Source of the DNA: Anaerovibrio lipolyticus LB2005
GTDB lineage: Bacteria; Bacillota; Negativicutes; Selenomonadales; Selenomonadaceae
Length of the DNA stretch: 64,000 nucleotides
Assembly: GCF_000621545.1 (NCBI RefSeq)
Contig: NZ_JHYA01000004.1
Coordinates: 124,001-188,000 of the forward strand
Direction: 5' to 3'
Shown: one piece after another, positions 32,377-40,604 of the stretch
Position numbering within the stretch: position 1 is the first letter of the stretch
Layout: the number at the start of each line of letters is the position of its first letter
Program-made: the position numbers and the translations under genes
Notes under the pieces: generated by a model
What the model was told of the DNA's origin: nothing
Databases searched by the model: none
Seen by the model: only the letters and a program-made list of their open reading frames with translations

Positions 32377-32721
32377 TTACAGAGTCTTGGAAATCAGAGC
32401 CATAAATACCAGATCTCCGGAGGAGGAGGCATTCTCGATGCCGTGGCCTTCCCCGTCAGGGCAGTAAGTGGTGGCGCCTACACCGATGGTCATTTCCTTG
32501 CCGTTATCGTTGTAGAGAGCCTCACCCTGAAGAATGTGATAGGTCTCAGCATTGCCATGGTGCTCATGGAAACCGATGGAGCATCCAGGTGGAATGGTAA
32601 CCTTGGCGAACATGTCGTTGCCACCCAGCTCCTTTTCTCCCAAGAGCTTTTCAATGGTGATGGTACCCTTGCCGCCAGCCTTGTTCTCAGCCTTTACGAT
32701 GTTGCTTGTTAATGTCTGCAT
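32377..32721 (-). CDS. Cupin-domain protein
   Basis: A 114-residue single-domain cupin. Motif 1 is GFHEHHGNAETYHILQGEA (His, His, His and Glu for metal binding) and motif 2 is YCPDGEGHGIENAS with the final histidine. The fold binds a metal and small ligands; the substrate is unknown. Family 2 repeats e and f lie upstream, with TATAAT facing this gene 60 bases before its start. It is convergent with the kinase gene and monocistronic. Confidence 0.88.
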   Translation of the reverse strand: MQTLTSNIVKAENKAGGKGTITIEKLLGEKELGGNDMFAKVTIPPGCSIGFHEHHGNAETYHILQGEALYNDNGKEMTIGVGATTYCPDGEGHGIENASSSGDLVFMALISKTL

Positions 32722-32778
32722 AGTTCTTTCTCTCCTTTATTACACAATATGATAACCATATTATCTCACTTATGGTAT

Positions 32779-32866
32779 ATTATAACGTAGTTGTTCAAAT
32801 TTTTCCTCTATTTAGGGGAAAAATATTCTTTATTGACGTTTCGTCGAGGCATAGGTTTTTCTCGAC
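32779..32866 (+). repeat. Family 2 stem-loop repeat, copy e (first of a tandem pair)
   Basis: The 52-base arm at 32782-32833 (ATAACGTAGTTGTTCAAATT, then a stem TTTTTCC/GGGGAAAAA) is followed by GACGTTTCGTCGAGG, a loop and CTCGAC. The arm recurs without a mismatch in copy f. On the minus strand the left edge reads CGTTATAATATACC towards the cupin gene. Confidence 0.85.
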
Positions 32867-32918
32867 ATAACGTAGTTGTTCAAATTTTTCCTCTATTTAG
32901 GGGAAAAATATTCTTTAT
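32867..32918 (+). repeat. Family 2 stem-loop repeat, copy f (second of the pair)
   Basis: An exact 52-base direct repeat of 32782-32833 at a period of 85 bases. It ends 8 bases before family 1 copy D. Copies e, f and D together fill most of the 445-base gap between the cupin and YdcF genes. Confidence 0.88.
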
Positions 32919-32926
32919 AAATATCA

Positions 32927-33134
32927 GGGGAGTGGACTGCTGCGTTGAACATTGAGTACCAGTGCGTTAAGAAACTTTTTATTGCTATACCTTGGTTATA
33001 GTGGGAAAAATCATCTGTTTGAGCGACGCGAAGCTAGTCCTTTAGGGCGAAGCGAGTTATGATTTTTACCACTATATAAAAGCAAGAAAAAGTTTTAGTG
33101 CTGGGACGGCGTGAAACGTAGCAGTCTACTCCCC
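32927..33134. repeat. Family 1 long-palindrome repeat, copy D
   Basis: A 208-base palindrome with ends GGGGAGTGGACTGCTGCGTT and AACGTAGCAGTCTACTCCCC. The tip GAGCGACGCGAAGCTAGTCC...GAAGCGAG is the long version and is the exact complement of that in copy A. It is the only copy between divergent genes. Confidence 0.86.
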
Positions 33135-33166
33135 GAATAATCATTCGATATTTTGGAGCATTAACC

Positions 33167-33925
33167 ATGATTTATATATTAAAATTTGGTGCCAGCCTTC
33201 TCATGCCACCGGGAATTTTTATTCTTATATTCTTGGCGTTGGGAATATGGCTTTGGCGGAAAAACGAGAAAAGGGCTGCTTCCGTAGTCGGGGCGGTAAC
33301 AATAGTATTTTATCTGCTGTCCACCTTCTGGGTTTCGGGACTTCTTATAGGTTCCTTGGAAAATAAGTATTCTATGCCAGAAAAATTTAATGGTGATTGT
33401 ATTGTGATGCTTGGGGGCGGTGCCTTGTCCGGAACACCAGCATTAGATGGTGAAGGCACTCTTTCCGGGGCGGCGGCCAGTCGTATGGCCTTGGTGGCCC
33501 AGCTGTATAAAAAGACTGGATTTCCCGTTATTGTCAGTGGTGGCCAGGTTTATGATGACAGCGGCAACGAAGCCCATATTGCCACTCGGGAGCTGATGCT
33601 TCTGGGGGTTCCGGAGGATAAAATATTTATCGAGGATAAGAGTCTTAATACACGGCAAAACGCCATATACACTTGTGAAATTATCAGAAAACATGGCTGG
33701 AACAGGCCAATTTTGGTAACCTCTGCCTTTCACATGGATCGCTCGGTGCTGAATTTTGAAAAAGAGGGAGTGGAGGTTATTCCTGCTCCAGCGGATTTTC
33801 GCACAAATCGTCCTCAGAGCTTTAATATGAATAAGCTCCGTCCAAATGCAGATGCCTTGAGCGACAGTGTAATTTATATGCAGGAAAAGCTCAGAAGTGT
33901 GGTGACTCAGTATCTGGGTTATTGA
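33167..33925 (+). CDS. YdcF/SanA-family (DUF218) membrane protein
   Basis: A 252-residue protein with two N-terminal membrane helices (about 5-28 and 38-58) and a DUF218 domain facing outward (GDCIVMLGGGALSGTPALDG, FPVIVSGGQVYDDSGNEA, EDKSLNTRQNAIYTC, LVTSAFHMDRSVLNFEKEG). Members such as ElyC and SanA affect envelope integrity and peptidoglycan or enterobacterial common antigen in E. coli; the chemistry is not known. It probably forms a transcription unit with the MATE gene 25 bases downstream. The TIR of repeat D ends 33 bases before its start. Confidence 0.88.
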   Translation: MIYILKFGASLLMPPGIFILIFLALGIWLWRKNEKRAASVVGAVTIVFYLLSTFWVSGLLIGSLENKYSMPEKFNGDCIVMLGGGALSGTPALDGEGTLSGAAASRMALVAQLYKKTGFPVIVSGGQVYDDSGNEAHIATRELMLLGVPEDKIFIEDKSLNTRQNAIYTCEIIRKHGWNRPILVTSAFHMDRSVLNFEKEGVEVIPAPADFRTNRPQSFNMNKLRPNADALSDSVIYMQEKLRSVVTQYLGY

Positions 33926-33950
33926 TAATCATAGAAAGTAAGGTCTTATA

Positions 33951-35321
33951 ATGACAAAAAAATTAACTGAAGGTAGTCCTGCAAAGCTAATATTGTTTTT
34001 CACTTTGCCGCTAATTGGCGGAAATATTTTTCAGCAGCTATACAGCTTTGTTGATACCCTGATAGTAGGCCGCTTTTTGGGGGTTGAAGCCCTGGCAGCT
34101 GTGGGCTGTACTGGCTGTATCATGTTTCTTACAGTGGGATTTATAATCGGCCTGTCATCGGGACTTTCCATATTTACTGGTCAGCGGTTTGGCGCCAAGG
34201 ATTATGAGGGAGTTCATCACAGCGCTGCCGCTTGTTTGGTACTGGGCTTGGCGGTTGGCTTTGTTTTGGCGGTAATCGGCTACGTCTTTTCGCAGGATGC
34301 CTTGGTATTTATGGATACACCACCAGAAATACTGGAGGGGGCGGTGGATTTTATTTCCATTGTCTGTGCTGGTATTCCGATTACAGTGGTTTTCATGCTG
34401 GAGGCAAATCTTATTAGAGCTCTGGGGGACAGCCGTGCTCCAACCTATATTTTGGCCACAGCCCTTATTATTAATATTATTGTGGAGCCTTTGTTTCTGC
34501 TGGTTTTTGAGTGGGGTATCCCGGGAGCTGCCTACGGCATCCTGGTGTCCCAGTTCATTGGTGGCGTAATTGTGGTTACCTATATTTGGAAAAGGGTTCC
34601 TCATTTGATAATTCGCCGTCGGGACTGGCAGTATCTTAATTGGGACTTTATGAAAAAGCATCTGGTCATTGCCTTGCCAATGGCCTTTCAGACTTCTATT
34701 ATTGCCGTGGGTACCATTATTGTGCAGATGGCCCTGAATCGCTTGGGACCTGTGGCAGTGGCAGCCTTTGCGGCGGCCCAGAAGGTGGAGATGATAGCCC
34801 TGATGCCAATGATGTCCTTTGGTATTGCCATGGCGGCATATACGGCACAGAACTATGGTGCAGGAAAATTTGCCCGTATAAAAAAAGGCGTGAACCAGTG
34901 TATACTCATGTCCGGAGCATTCAGTATTCTGGTGGGAGTGTTCATTGTTATCTTTGGGCCAAACTTCATGGAGCTCTTTGTGGGAGCCGAGGAGATTGAT
35001 GTAATTGAGCTGGGGCATGTCTATCTGGTAACTACTTCTGCGTGCTATATTGTGTTGGCGCTGCTGTTTATTTACCGTAATACTCTGCAGGGGTTGGGAC
35101 AGAGCTTTGTACCAACCTTTGCGGGAATTATGGAGCTGGTTATGAGGGCCATCGTTGGTCTGTATTTCGTGGATACATTGGGCTTCTGGGGGGCCACTAT
35201 TGCCAGCCCCGCCGCCTGGTTTGGCTCCTGTATTCCTTTGGCTCTGGCCTACTATTATACCCTTCGCAGGATGAAGAAAAATATTCGAAAACTAAAAAGG
35301 GAACAAATAATTTCAAAATAA
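33951..35321 (+). CDS. MATE-family multidrug/toxin efflux transporter
   Basis: A 456-residue transporter with 12 predicted membrane helices in two six-helix halves. The N-terminal signature LTEGSPAKLILFFTLPLIGG and NIFQQLYSFVDTLIVGRFLG and the mid-protein ALPMAFQTSIIAVGTIIVQM place it in the NorM/DinF-like MATE group. It would exchange Na+ or H+ for cationic drugs or metabolites; the substrate is not predictable. It follows the YdcF gene by 25 bases. The C-terminus is basic. pgi follows 63 bases later with its own site. Confidence 0.93.
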   Translation: MTKKLTEGSPAKLILFFTLPLIGGNIFQQLYSFVDTLIVGRFLGVEALAAVGCTGCIMFLTVGFIIGLSSGLSIFTGQRFGAKDYEGVHHSAAACLVLGLAVGFVLAVIGYVFSQDALVFMDTPPEILEGAVDFISIVCAGIPITVVFMLEANLIRALGDSRAPTYILATALIINIIVEPLFLLVFEWGIPGAAYGILVSQFIGGVIVVTYIWKRVPHLIIRRRDWQYLNWDFMKKHLVIALPMAFQTSIIAVGTIIVQMALNRLGPVAVAAFAAAQKVEMIALMPMMSFGIAMAAYTAQNYGAGKFARIKKGVNQCILMSGAFSILVGVFIVIFGPNFMELFVGAEEIDVIELGHVYLVTTSACYIVLALLFIYRNTLQGLGQSFVPTFAGIMELVMRAIVGLYFVDTLGFWGATIASPAAWFGSCIPLALAYYYTLRRMKKNIRKLKREQIISK

Positions 35322-35384
35322 ACAAGGACTTTTGAACTGAATAGAGAAATATGTAAGGTGAAAGACTTATAGGGGGGATTTTCT

Positions 35385-36833
35385 ATGGAGTTAAAATTAA
35401 AATCCGGTTTTACCTTTGATTACGGCAATCTTGTGGGTGATGGCAAGGTTACTAAGGAAGATGTTAAGGAACTGGCTGGAAAGATTGATGAAGCCAACAA
35501 GGCCATTAAGGTTATGCGTGAAGAGGGCATAATTCGTGGGCATCTGTCCAAGGATGGCACACCGGAGAAGGTTTATTTCTCCCAGCTGCCTTATGTGGAG
35601 GAGGGGCATCTCAATTCTCCTGCATCCATTAAGCATCTGAAGGAGCTGACTGCTTCTGTAAAGAATCGTGTTGATGCTGTGGTATCCCTGGGTATTGGCG
35701 GTTCCTATCTGGGGGACAAGGTTATTTTTGATGTTCAGTGCGGTGAGTTTTGGAATTCCATGACCACAGAGGAACGTGGTGGTATGCCAAAGATTTACTT
35801 CAGCGGCAACAATATTGATCCACGTCGCACCGGGGATTTAATCAAGGAGCTGGAGCGTTCAGCCCGTATTGCCAAGTCCCATCTGAAGCGCAAGCTGGTG
35901 GTGGATTTGATGGTTATTTCCAAATCCGGCGGCACTCTGGATACCATGTCCAATTTCATGGTTATCTATGAGGAGCTTAAGAAGAATCCGGATATCGAGG
36001 TGGAGGTAATCGCGGTTACCGATCCTAACGAGGAAAAGCCTACTATCCTGAAAAAGCTGGCCATGGACAACAACTGGCCACAGTACAGTGTTCCAGATGG
36101 TGTTGGGGGACGCTTCTCCATTTTCTGTGATGTGGGCCTTGTGCTGGCGGCTGTATGCGGCTTTGATATTGAGGCTTTCCTCAATGGTGCCAAGGATATG
36201 GATATTGCCTGCCAGAACGAAGATGTATGGCAGAATCCGGCTCTACTTAATGCAGTGCTGAAATATATCGCCTCTGAGAAATATGGCCGCGATATGGAAG
36301 TTATGATGCCTTATGGTGATTATCTGAAATCTGTTTCCGAATGGTACATTCAGCTGTTGGCTGAATCCCTTGGCAAGCAGGTGGACAGAAACGGCAAGGA
36401 CGTGTACTATGGCCGTACCCCTATTGTGGCTGTGGGTACCACTGATATGCACGCTCAGACCCAGCAGCATCAGGAGGGCAAGCTGAACAAGGTGGTTCAG
36501 TTTATCAGAGTGGAAAATTGGGATACGGATTTTGTTATTCCGAATTCATTCCCAGAGGTGAAGAAGCTGGCTGATATTTCCGGCGTAAAGATGAGTCAGG
36601 CTCTGGAGGTGGCCCGTCAGTCCAATGCAGATGCCTTGGCTTCCAACAACCGCTTCAATGCTCTGTTCTCACTGCCAAAGCTGGATGCCTATCATTTAGG
36701 TGAGCTCCTTTATATGCTGGCTTTGACCATTGCTTACGAGGGGGAGCTGGCAGATGTGGATGCCTTCAATCAGCCTGGTGTTGAGGCCTATAAGCGCATT
36801 ATGGGACCAAGTCTGCAGGCACTGAAGAAGTGA
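35385..36833 (+). CDS. pgi: Glucose-6-phosphate isomerase
   Basis: Pgi interconverts glucose 6-phosphate and fructose 6-phosphate in glycolysis and gluconeogenesis. At 482 residues it is the shorter Firmicute-type enzyme. Motifs: VVSLGIGGSYLGDKVIFD, ISKSGGTLDTMSNFMV (the SIS phosphate site), PDGVGGRFSIFCDVGL, and TTDMHAQTQQHQEG near the catalytic histidine. A GGGGGA site precedes the ATG. The codon use favours highly expressed codons. Repeat copy E and a 335-base gap follow it. Confidence 0.95.
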   Translation: MELKLKSGFTFDYGNLVGDGKVTKEDVKELAGKIDEANKAIKVMREEGIIRGHLSKDGTPEKVYFSQLPYVEEGHLNSPASIKHLKELTASVKNRVDAVVSLGIGGSYLGDKVIFDVQCGEFWNSMTTEERGGMPKIYFSGNNIDPRRTGDLIKELERSARIAKSHLKRKLVVDLMVISKSGGTLDTMSNFMVIYEELKKNPDIEVEVIAVTDPNEEKPTILKKLAMDNNWPQYSVPDGVGGRFSIFCDVGLVLAAVCGFDIEAFLNGAKDMDIACQNEDVWQNPALLNAVLKYIASEKYGRDMEVMMPYGDYLKSVSEWYIQLLAESLGKQVDRNGKDVYYGRTPIVAVGTTDMHAQTQQHQEGKLNKVVQFIRVENWDTDFVIPNSFPEVKKLADISGVKMSQALEVARQSNADALASNNRFNALFSLPKLDAYHLGELLYMLALTIAYEGELADVDAFNQPGVEAYKRIMGPSLQALKK

Positions 36834-36854
36834 TCCGTATTTAATATTATTGCC

Positions 36855-37053
36855 GTGGGCAGGGAACTGCTGCGTTTCACGTCGGCCCAGCACTAAAACT
36901 TTTTATTGCTCTTATATAGTGGCAAAAATCATAACTCGTTTCGTCCTTTCAGGACTCGCTCAAACAAATGATTTTTTCCACTATAATCAAGGTATAGCAA
37001 TCAAAAGTTTCTTAACGTACTGGTCCTAATTGTTCAACTCATCAGTCCCCGAC
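36855..37053. repeat. Family 1 long-palindrome repeat, copy E
   Basis: A 199-base palindrome in the reverse orientation like copy A. Left TGCTGCGTTTCAC and right GTTCAACTCATCAGTCCCC mark the ends. The core CATAACTCG-tttcgtcctttcaggact-CGCTCAAACA lies between CACTAaaACTTTTT and AAAAGTTTCTTAACGTACTG arms. The TIRs are less perfect than in the others. It occupies the gap between pgi and the PilP-like gene; no gene is seen in the remaining 335 bases. Confidence 0.78.
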
Positions 37054-37168
37054 CATGTAACTTATTTTTAAACTAAATAATTCAGTATTATATGGCAGAA
37101 ATTCGCAAGCGTGTATCCTTTTGCATGGTTTTTCTGTCAGCATAATATGTCGAAAAGGAGAGGCAAAA

Positions 37169-37780
37169 ATGCAGGGAATGATTCAATCCCTTGCTGAAAA
37201 GGCTGGCCGGCATTTATTGCAGTTAATGACATTGCTGAAGGAAAATATGCTGGCGCGGGTGGCTTTATTTACAGTCATCTGCGCCCTTATTTTTCTGGCA
37301 TTTACGGTAATTGATGGCCTGGGAGATTCCTCTCAGGCCATTACTGCTTTTTCAGAGGGGAATTTAATGGAGGAAAATGAGGTTGTCAAAGGCGGCTTTA
37401 AGGAAATAAAGGGCATGAAGGAGGTTCGGGAGTTTAAGGGCCTGAATAATCCATTTGAGGAAGGACAAGGAAGGCAGGGGCGGCGAGATAGATTTAAGAA
37501 AAGTGATATAACGAAAGCTGGTAATAGAAATTTCGGCGGGGAAAATTCCTCCAGGGAAAATACGAAGGAAGCCAAGGATAAAAAAGCTCCGAAAGGAACA
37601 GCTCCCAGGATAAAAGGTATTGTGGAGGGGAGCAGTGGCCCGGCGGTGTTGCTGGAGTATGGCGGAAGTCAATATATGCTGTCAACGGGAGATGTGGTGG
37701 ACAATATATTCGTGGAGGCAGTGGGAGAGAACAGTGTTAAGGTGAATGTACAGGGGAGAATAATGTGGGTAGAAAGATAA
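37169..37780 (+). CDS. PilP/GspC-like inner-membrane protein
   Basis: A 203-residue protein with a cytoplasmic N-terminus, one membrane helix (about 27-47, ALFTVICALIFLAFTVIDGL), a long charged low-complexity linker (60-145) and a C-terminal domain of about 50 residues (IKGIVEGSSGPAVLLEYGGS, then GDVVDNIFVEAVGENSVKV). This end resembles the beta-domain of GspC/PilP proteins that binds secretins (GxVxxSDxxxAxLxxxGxxxxYxxGD). The secretin-like gene follows with a 16-base overlap. The start at 37169 has an AAAAGGAGAG site. The identification as an assembly partner is inferred. Confidence 0.7.
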   Translation: MQGMIQSLAEKAGRHLLQLMTLLKENMLARVALFTVICALIFLAFTVIDGLGDSSQAITAFSEGNLMEENEVVKGGFKEIKGMKEVREFKGLNNPFEEGQGRQGRRDRFKKSDITKAGNRNFGGENSSRENTKEAKDKKAPKGTAPRIKGIVEGSSGPAVLLEYGGSQYMLSTGDVVDNIFVEAVGENSVKVNVQGRIMWVER

Positions 37781-39030
37781 TAATTATAGGGCTGCTCATG
37801 GCCTTAATGAATGTATTTTGGGGTACTTATACCATGGGTGAAGCCCTGTCCATGCGGGTGGCTGATGGCAGTGCAGCAGAGCTTATCCGCTTTGCGGCCC
37901 GGGAAGGAAATATTAATGTGATTATAGACAGCGGGGCGGACAGCCATGTGAGCGTAAATTTTCAGGATATCTCCCCGCGGGAGGCCATTGATAAAATCGT
38001 GCTGGCCAGTGGACTTAGCATCAGTGAGCGGGAAGGTACTTTAATAATTGGCAGGGGAAAAAATATTGTGTCCCAGCTGGGGCAGGTCCATGTGATACCG
38101 GTTGCCTATGGAGATTTGGAGGAGCTTAAAAGGGAAGCGGAACTGTATTTTCAAAACAAGTATTTAACGGAACCGAAAAAAGCAGCTAAAAACAAGGAGA
38201 CCAAGTCTGGAAAAGCATCTGAAAATGCCATCAGCAATGATATCAATAAGGAATCAGGGAAAAGCTCCCAGCGAGTTGATGCGGCTGGAAATAGCAGTAA
38301 CAGCGGCAGCAATATCAGCAAAAATCCCCGGGTGGAGGTGGACATTAATACCCGTTCTCTGTTGGTATATGGTACTCCGGAAGAAGCCAGGGAAATAAGT
38401 CAGCTTTTAAAGAGGGTGGATATTCCGGCACCTCAGGTGGCTTTGGAAGCCAAGGTGGTGGCTATGAAGCGGGAGGATCTGGAGAAACTGGGGGTGACCT
38501 GGGAGTGGACTAAAATTCCCCATGATTTTACCTATGATGCCACATTGGATTTATTAATTTCCAAGGGCAAGGCCAAGGTGCTGTCAAGACCAAATATCGT
38601 CACCATGCAGGGGCGGGAGGCGGTTATAAATATTGGTGGAGAGGTTCCTGTTCCCGAGGTTTCCATTACAAATACCACCACCACTACCTCCATAAAATAC
38701 AGGCCAGCTGGTATTCTTTTGCAGTGCCGTCCCTTTGTAAACGAGGATGGCTATATTGATTCCCAGCTGAATATTGAGGTCAGTGCCCCCAGCTATGTAA
38801 AGGAAATGAATGCCTACAGCTTTCAAAAGCGCTCAGCCCAGACCAGAGTGAGACTCAAAGACGGGGAAACTCTGGTTATCGGTGGTCTCATTAGCAGGGA
38901 GGAGATTAAGCAGCTTCAAAAGATTCCATTTTTGGGAGATATCCCTATTTTGGGAAACCTTTTCAAGGCAAACTCCTCCAAAGTGACGGAGGAGGAACTC
39001 ACCATCTTCATTAAGGCTACAATTTTGTGA
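37765..39030 (+). CDS. Short secretin-domain outer-membrane protein
   Basis: A 421-residue protein with a signal peptide (about 1-26, IIIIGLLMALMNVFWG). An N-terminal STN/N0 domain (about 28-90) and an N1-like domain with a Lys/Ser/Asn-rich insert (140-190) follow. The secretin region spans about 225-421: VALEAKVVAMKREDLEKLGV, LSRPNIVTMQGREAVINIGG, and the diagnostic VRLKDGETLVIGGLISREE and IPFLGDIPILGNLFK end. It starts at GTG behind CAGGGGAG. Secretins form OM channels for type IV pili, type II secretion or filamentous phage; here there are only this gene and the PilP-like one, so the system is incomplete in this window. Confidence 0.88.
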   Translation: MGRKIIIIGLLMALMNVFWGTYTMGEALSMRVADGSAAELIRFAAREGNINVIIDSGADSHVSVNFQDISPREAIDKIVLASGLSISEREGTLIIGRGKNIVSQLGQVHVIPVAYGDLEELKREAELYFQNKYLTEPKKAAKNKETKSGKASENAISNDINKESGKSSQRVDAAGNSSNSGSNISKNPRVEVDINTRSLLVYGTPEEAREISQLLKRVDIPAPQVALEAKVVAMKREDLEKLGVTWEWTKIPHDFTYDATLDLLISKGKAKVLSRPNIVTMQGREAVINIGGEVPVPEVSITNTTTTTSIKYRPAGILLQCRPFVNEDGYIDSQLNIEVSAPSYVKEMNAYSFQKRSAQTRVRLKDGETLVIGGLISREEIKQLQKIPFLGDIPILGNLFKANSSKVTEEELTIFIKATIL

Positions 39031-39171
39031 GGCCACTAGAACAAAGGTCTTACAATAAAAGATAGTAAAAAAAGGCTATATGAAAAGCCTTCAACAGATA
39101 ATTCAAATATGGTATAATGTTGAGGTGATGAGTGACTACACTTTTTGTAGTGAATGAAGTGAGGAATTACA

Positions 39172-39843
39172 ATGGCGATAAGAGTGTTAATTGCTGATGA
39201 TCATGCTCTTTTGAGACAGGGGCTTAAAAGAGTGTTAAATTTTGAAGATGATATTGAGGTTGTGGGAGAAACAGAGGACGGCCAGGAGACACTGGCTAGG
39301 ACTTTGGTGTTGCAGCCCGATATTTTATTATTGGATCTCAATATGCCTGGGCTGAATGGCTTGGACGTAGCCAGCCAGCTTCAAGCTGCCAAGTGTAATA
39401 CCAAGATTATTGCTCTGACTATTCATGATAATGACAATTATGTATTGGAAATGCTGAAGAATGGTGCTTCTGGTTATCTCCTGAAGGATGTGGAGCCGGA
39501 TATGCTCATTAAGGCCATTCACATCGTCTATGAGGGTGGCGCCTATATTTATCCCGAGCTGGAGGAGCGCATTTTCGGCAGCCTTTGTGTGGAGGACGAT
39601 ATTAACGAGAAGGCCAAGGAGCTGTGGCGCACTGGTCGCGGTGAACGCCTTACCGCCAGAGAGCTGGATGTGCTGTCCTGCATTGCCAAGGGCTTCAGCA
39701 ACCAGGACATTGCTCAGGCCCTGTTTGTCAGCGAGAAGACAGTTAAGAACCACCTTACCAACATTTTCCGTAAGCTGAATGTTAATGATCGTACTCAGGC
39801 CCTTATTTATGTTTTGAAGCATAATATCATGAAACTTGACTAA
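39172..39843 (+). CDS. NarL/LuxR-family response regulator
   Basis: A 223-residue regulator. The receiver has IADDHALLRQG, phospho-acceptor Asp55 (ILLLDLNMPGLNGLDV), KIIALTIHD, and lysine in GYLLKDVEPD. A LuxR-type helix-turn-helix is at about 157-215 (LTARELDVLSCIAKGFSNQD, FVSEKTVKNHLTNIFRKL). No kinase gene is adjacent, so it is an orphan here. TATAAT at 39113-39118 lies 54 bases before the ATG. The secretin gene precedes it by 140 bases and the tetrapyrrole genes follow a terminator. Confidence 0.93.
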   Translation: MAIRVLIADDHALLRQGLKRVLNFEDDIEVVGETEDGQETLARTLVLQPDILLLDLNMPGLNGLDVASQLQAAKCNTKIIALTIHDNDNYVLEMLKNGASGYLLKDVEPDMLIKAIHIVYEGGAYIYPELEERIFGSLCVEDDINEKAKELWRTGRGERLTARELDVLSCIAKGFSNQDIAQALFVSEKTVKNHLTNIFRKLNVNDRTQALIYVLKHNIMKLD

Positions 39844-39853
39844 GGCAACCTAT

Positions 39854-39884
39854 GAGCCATGGCATCGCCTGCTGTGGCTCTTTT
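39854..39884 (+). terminator. Intrinsic terminator after the NarL-type gene
   Basis: GAGCCA (39854-39859) pairs with TGGCTC (39875-39880) and is followed by TTTTAATTT. Confidence 0.6.
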
Positions 39885-39956
39885 AATTTGCCCGTGAGTG
39901 GTGTATAATTATAAAGATGAATATGATTCATTTAATTGCTTTTTGAAGAGGATAAA

Positions 39957-40604
39957 ATGTATCCAATCAATTTGAAGCTTGATAACAGAAAATGTGCCGT
40001 GGTGGGTGGCGGTAAGGTGGCCTGCAGAAAGATAGGCAGGCTGCTGGAAAATAACGCCCAGATAACGGTTATATCCCCTGAGGCGGACAGTGAAATTCAA
40101 GACTGGGCCCGGGAGAATAAAATTACATGGAAACAGGAGACTTACAGTAAGGATTTGCTGGAAGGTTTTTTTTGTGTCTTTTGTGCCACGGATAATGGAG
40201 CTGTGAACCGTCAGGCGGCAATGGATGCCAAGGCGGCCGGCATTCTGGTGAATGTGGCCAGTGAGCCGGAGCTTTGCGATTTTACGGTTCCCGGCGTGGT
40301 AAATCGGGGAAGGATTCAATTTACCGTGTCTAGTGAGGGGGCCAGTCCCGCCTATACCCGATTGCTCAGACAAGATCTGGAAAAGCGGTATCATCATGGA
40401 TTTGGGGAAATGGCAGATTTTATTGACAGCATACGTCAGGAGCTTATCCATGGAAAAAATGAGGACAAGGCTGCCACATCACAACAACGACAGAAAATTT
40501 GGCGTCAGGCACTGACACCAGAAATAATAGAACTAATTTACAATCAGGATTTGGATAGGGCGGAAAATGAAATCAGGAATGCAATTAATCGCGCTGGGTC
40601 TTAA
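39957..40604 (+). CDS. Precorrin-2 dehydrogenase / siroheme synthase (CysG-N type)
   Basis: A 215-residue NAD-dependent precorrin-2 dehydrogenase, with possible ferrochelatase activity, acting on the branch to siroheme and cobalamin. The Rossmann motif is VVGGGKVACRKIGRLLEN. The conserved FCATDNGAVN, VNVASEPELCDFTVPGVV and FTVSSEGASPAYTRLLRQ follow. The start at 39957 has GAAGAGGA upstream. It overlaps hemA by 38 bases, starting the tetrapyrrole operon. The usual C-terminal methyltransferase of CysG is absent and is supplied by the CobA-HemD fusion downstream. TATAAT at 39904-39909 may be its -10. Confidence 0.9.
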   Translation: MYPINLKLDNRKCAVVGGGKVACRKIGRLLENNAQITVISPEADSEIQDWARENKITWKQETYSKDLLEGFFCVFCATDNGAVNRQAAMDAKAAGILVNVASEPELCDFTVPGVVNRGRIQFTVSSEGASPAYTRLLRQDLEKRYHHGFGEMADFIDSIRQELIHGKNEDKAATSQQRQKIWRQALTPEIIELIYNQDLDRAENEIRNAINRAGS

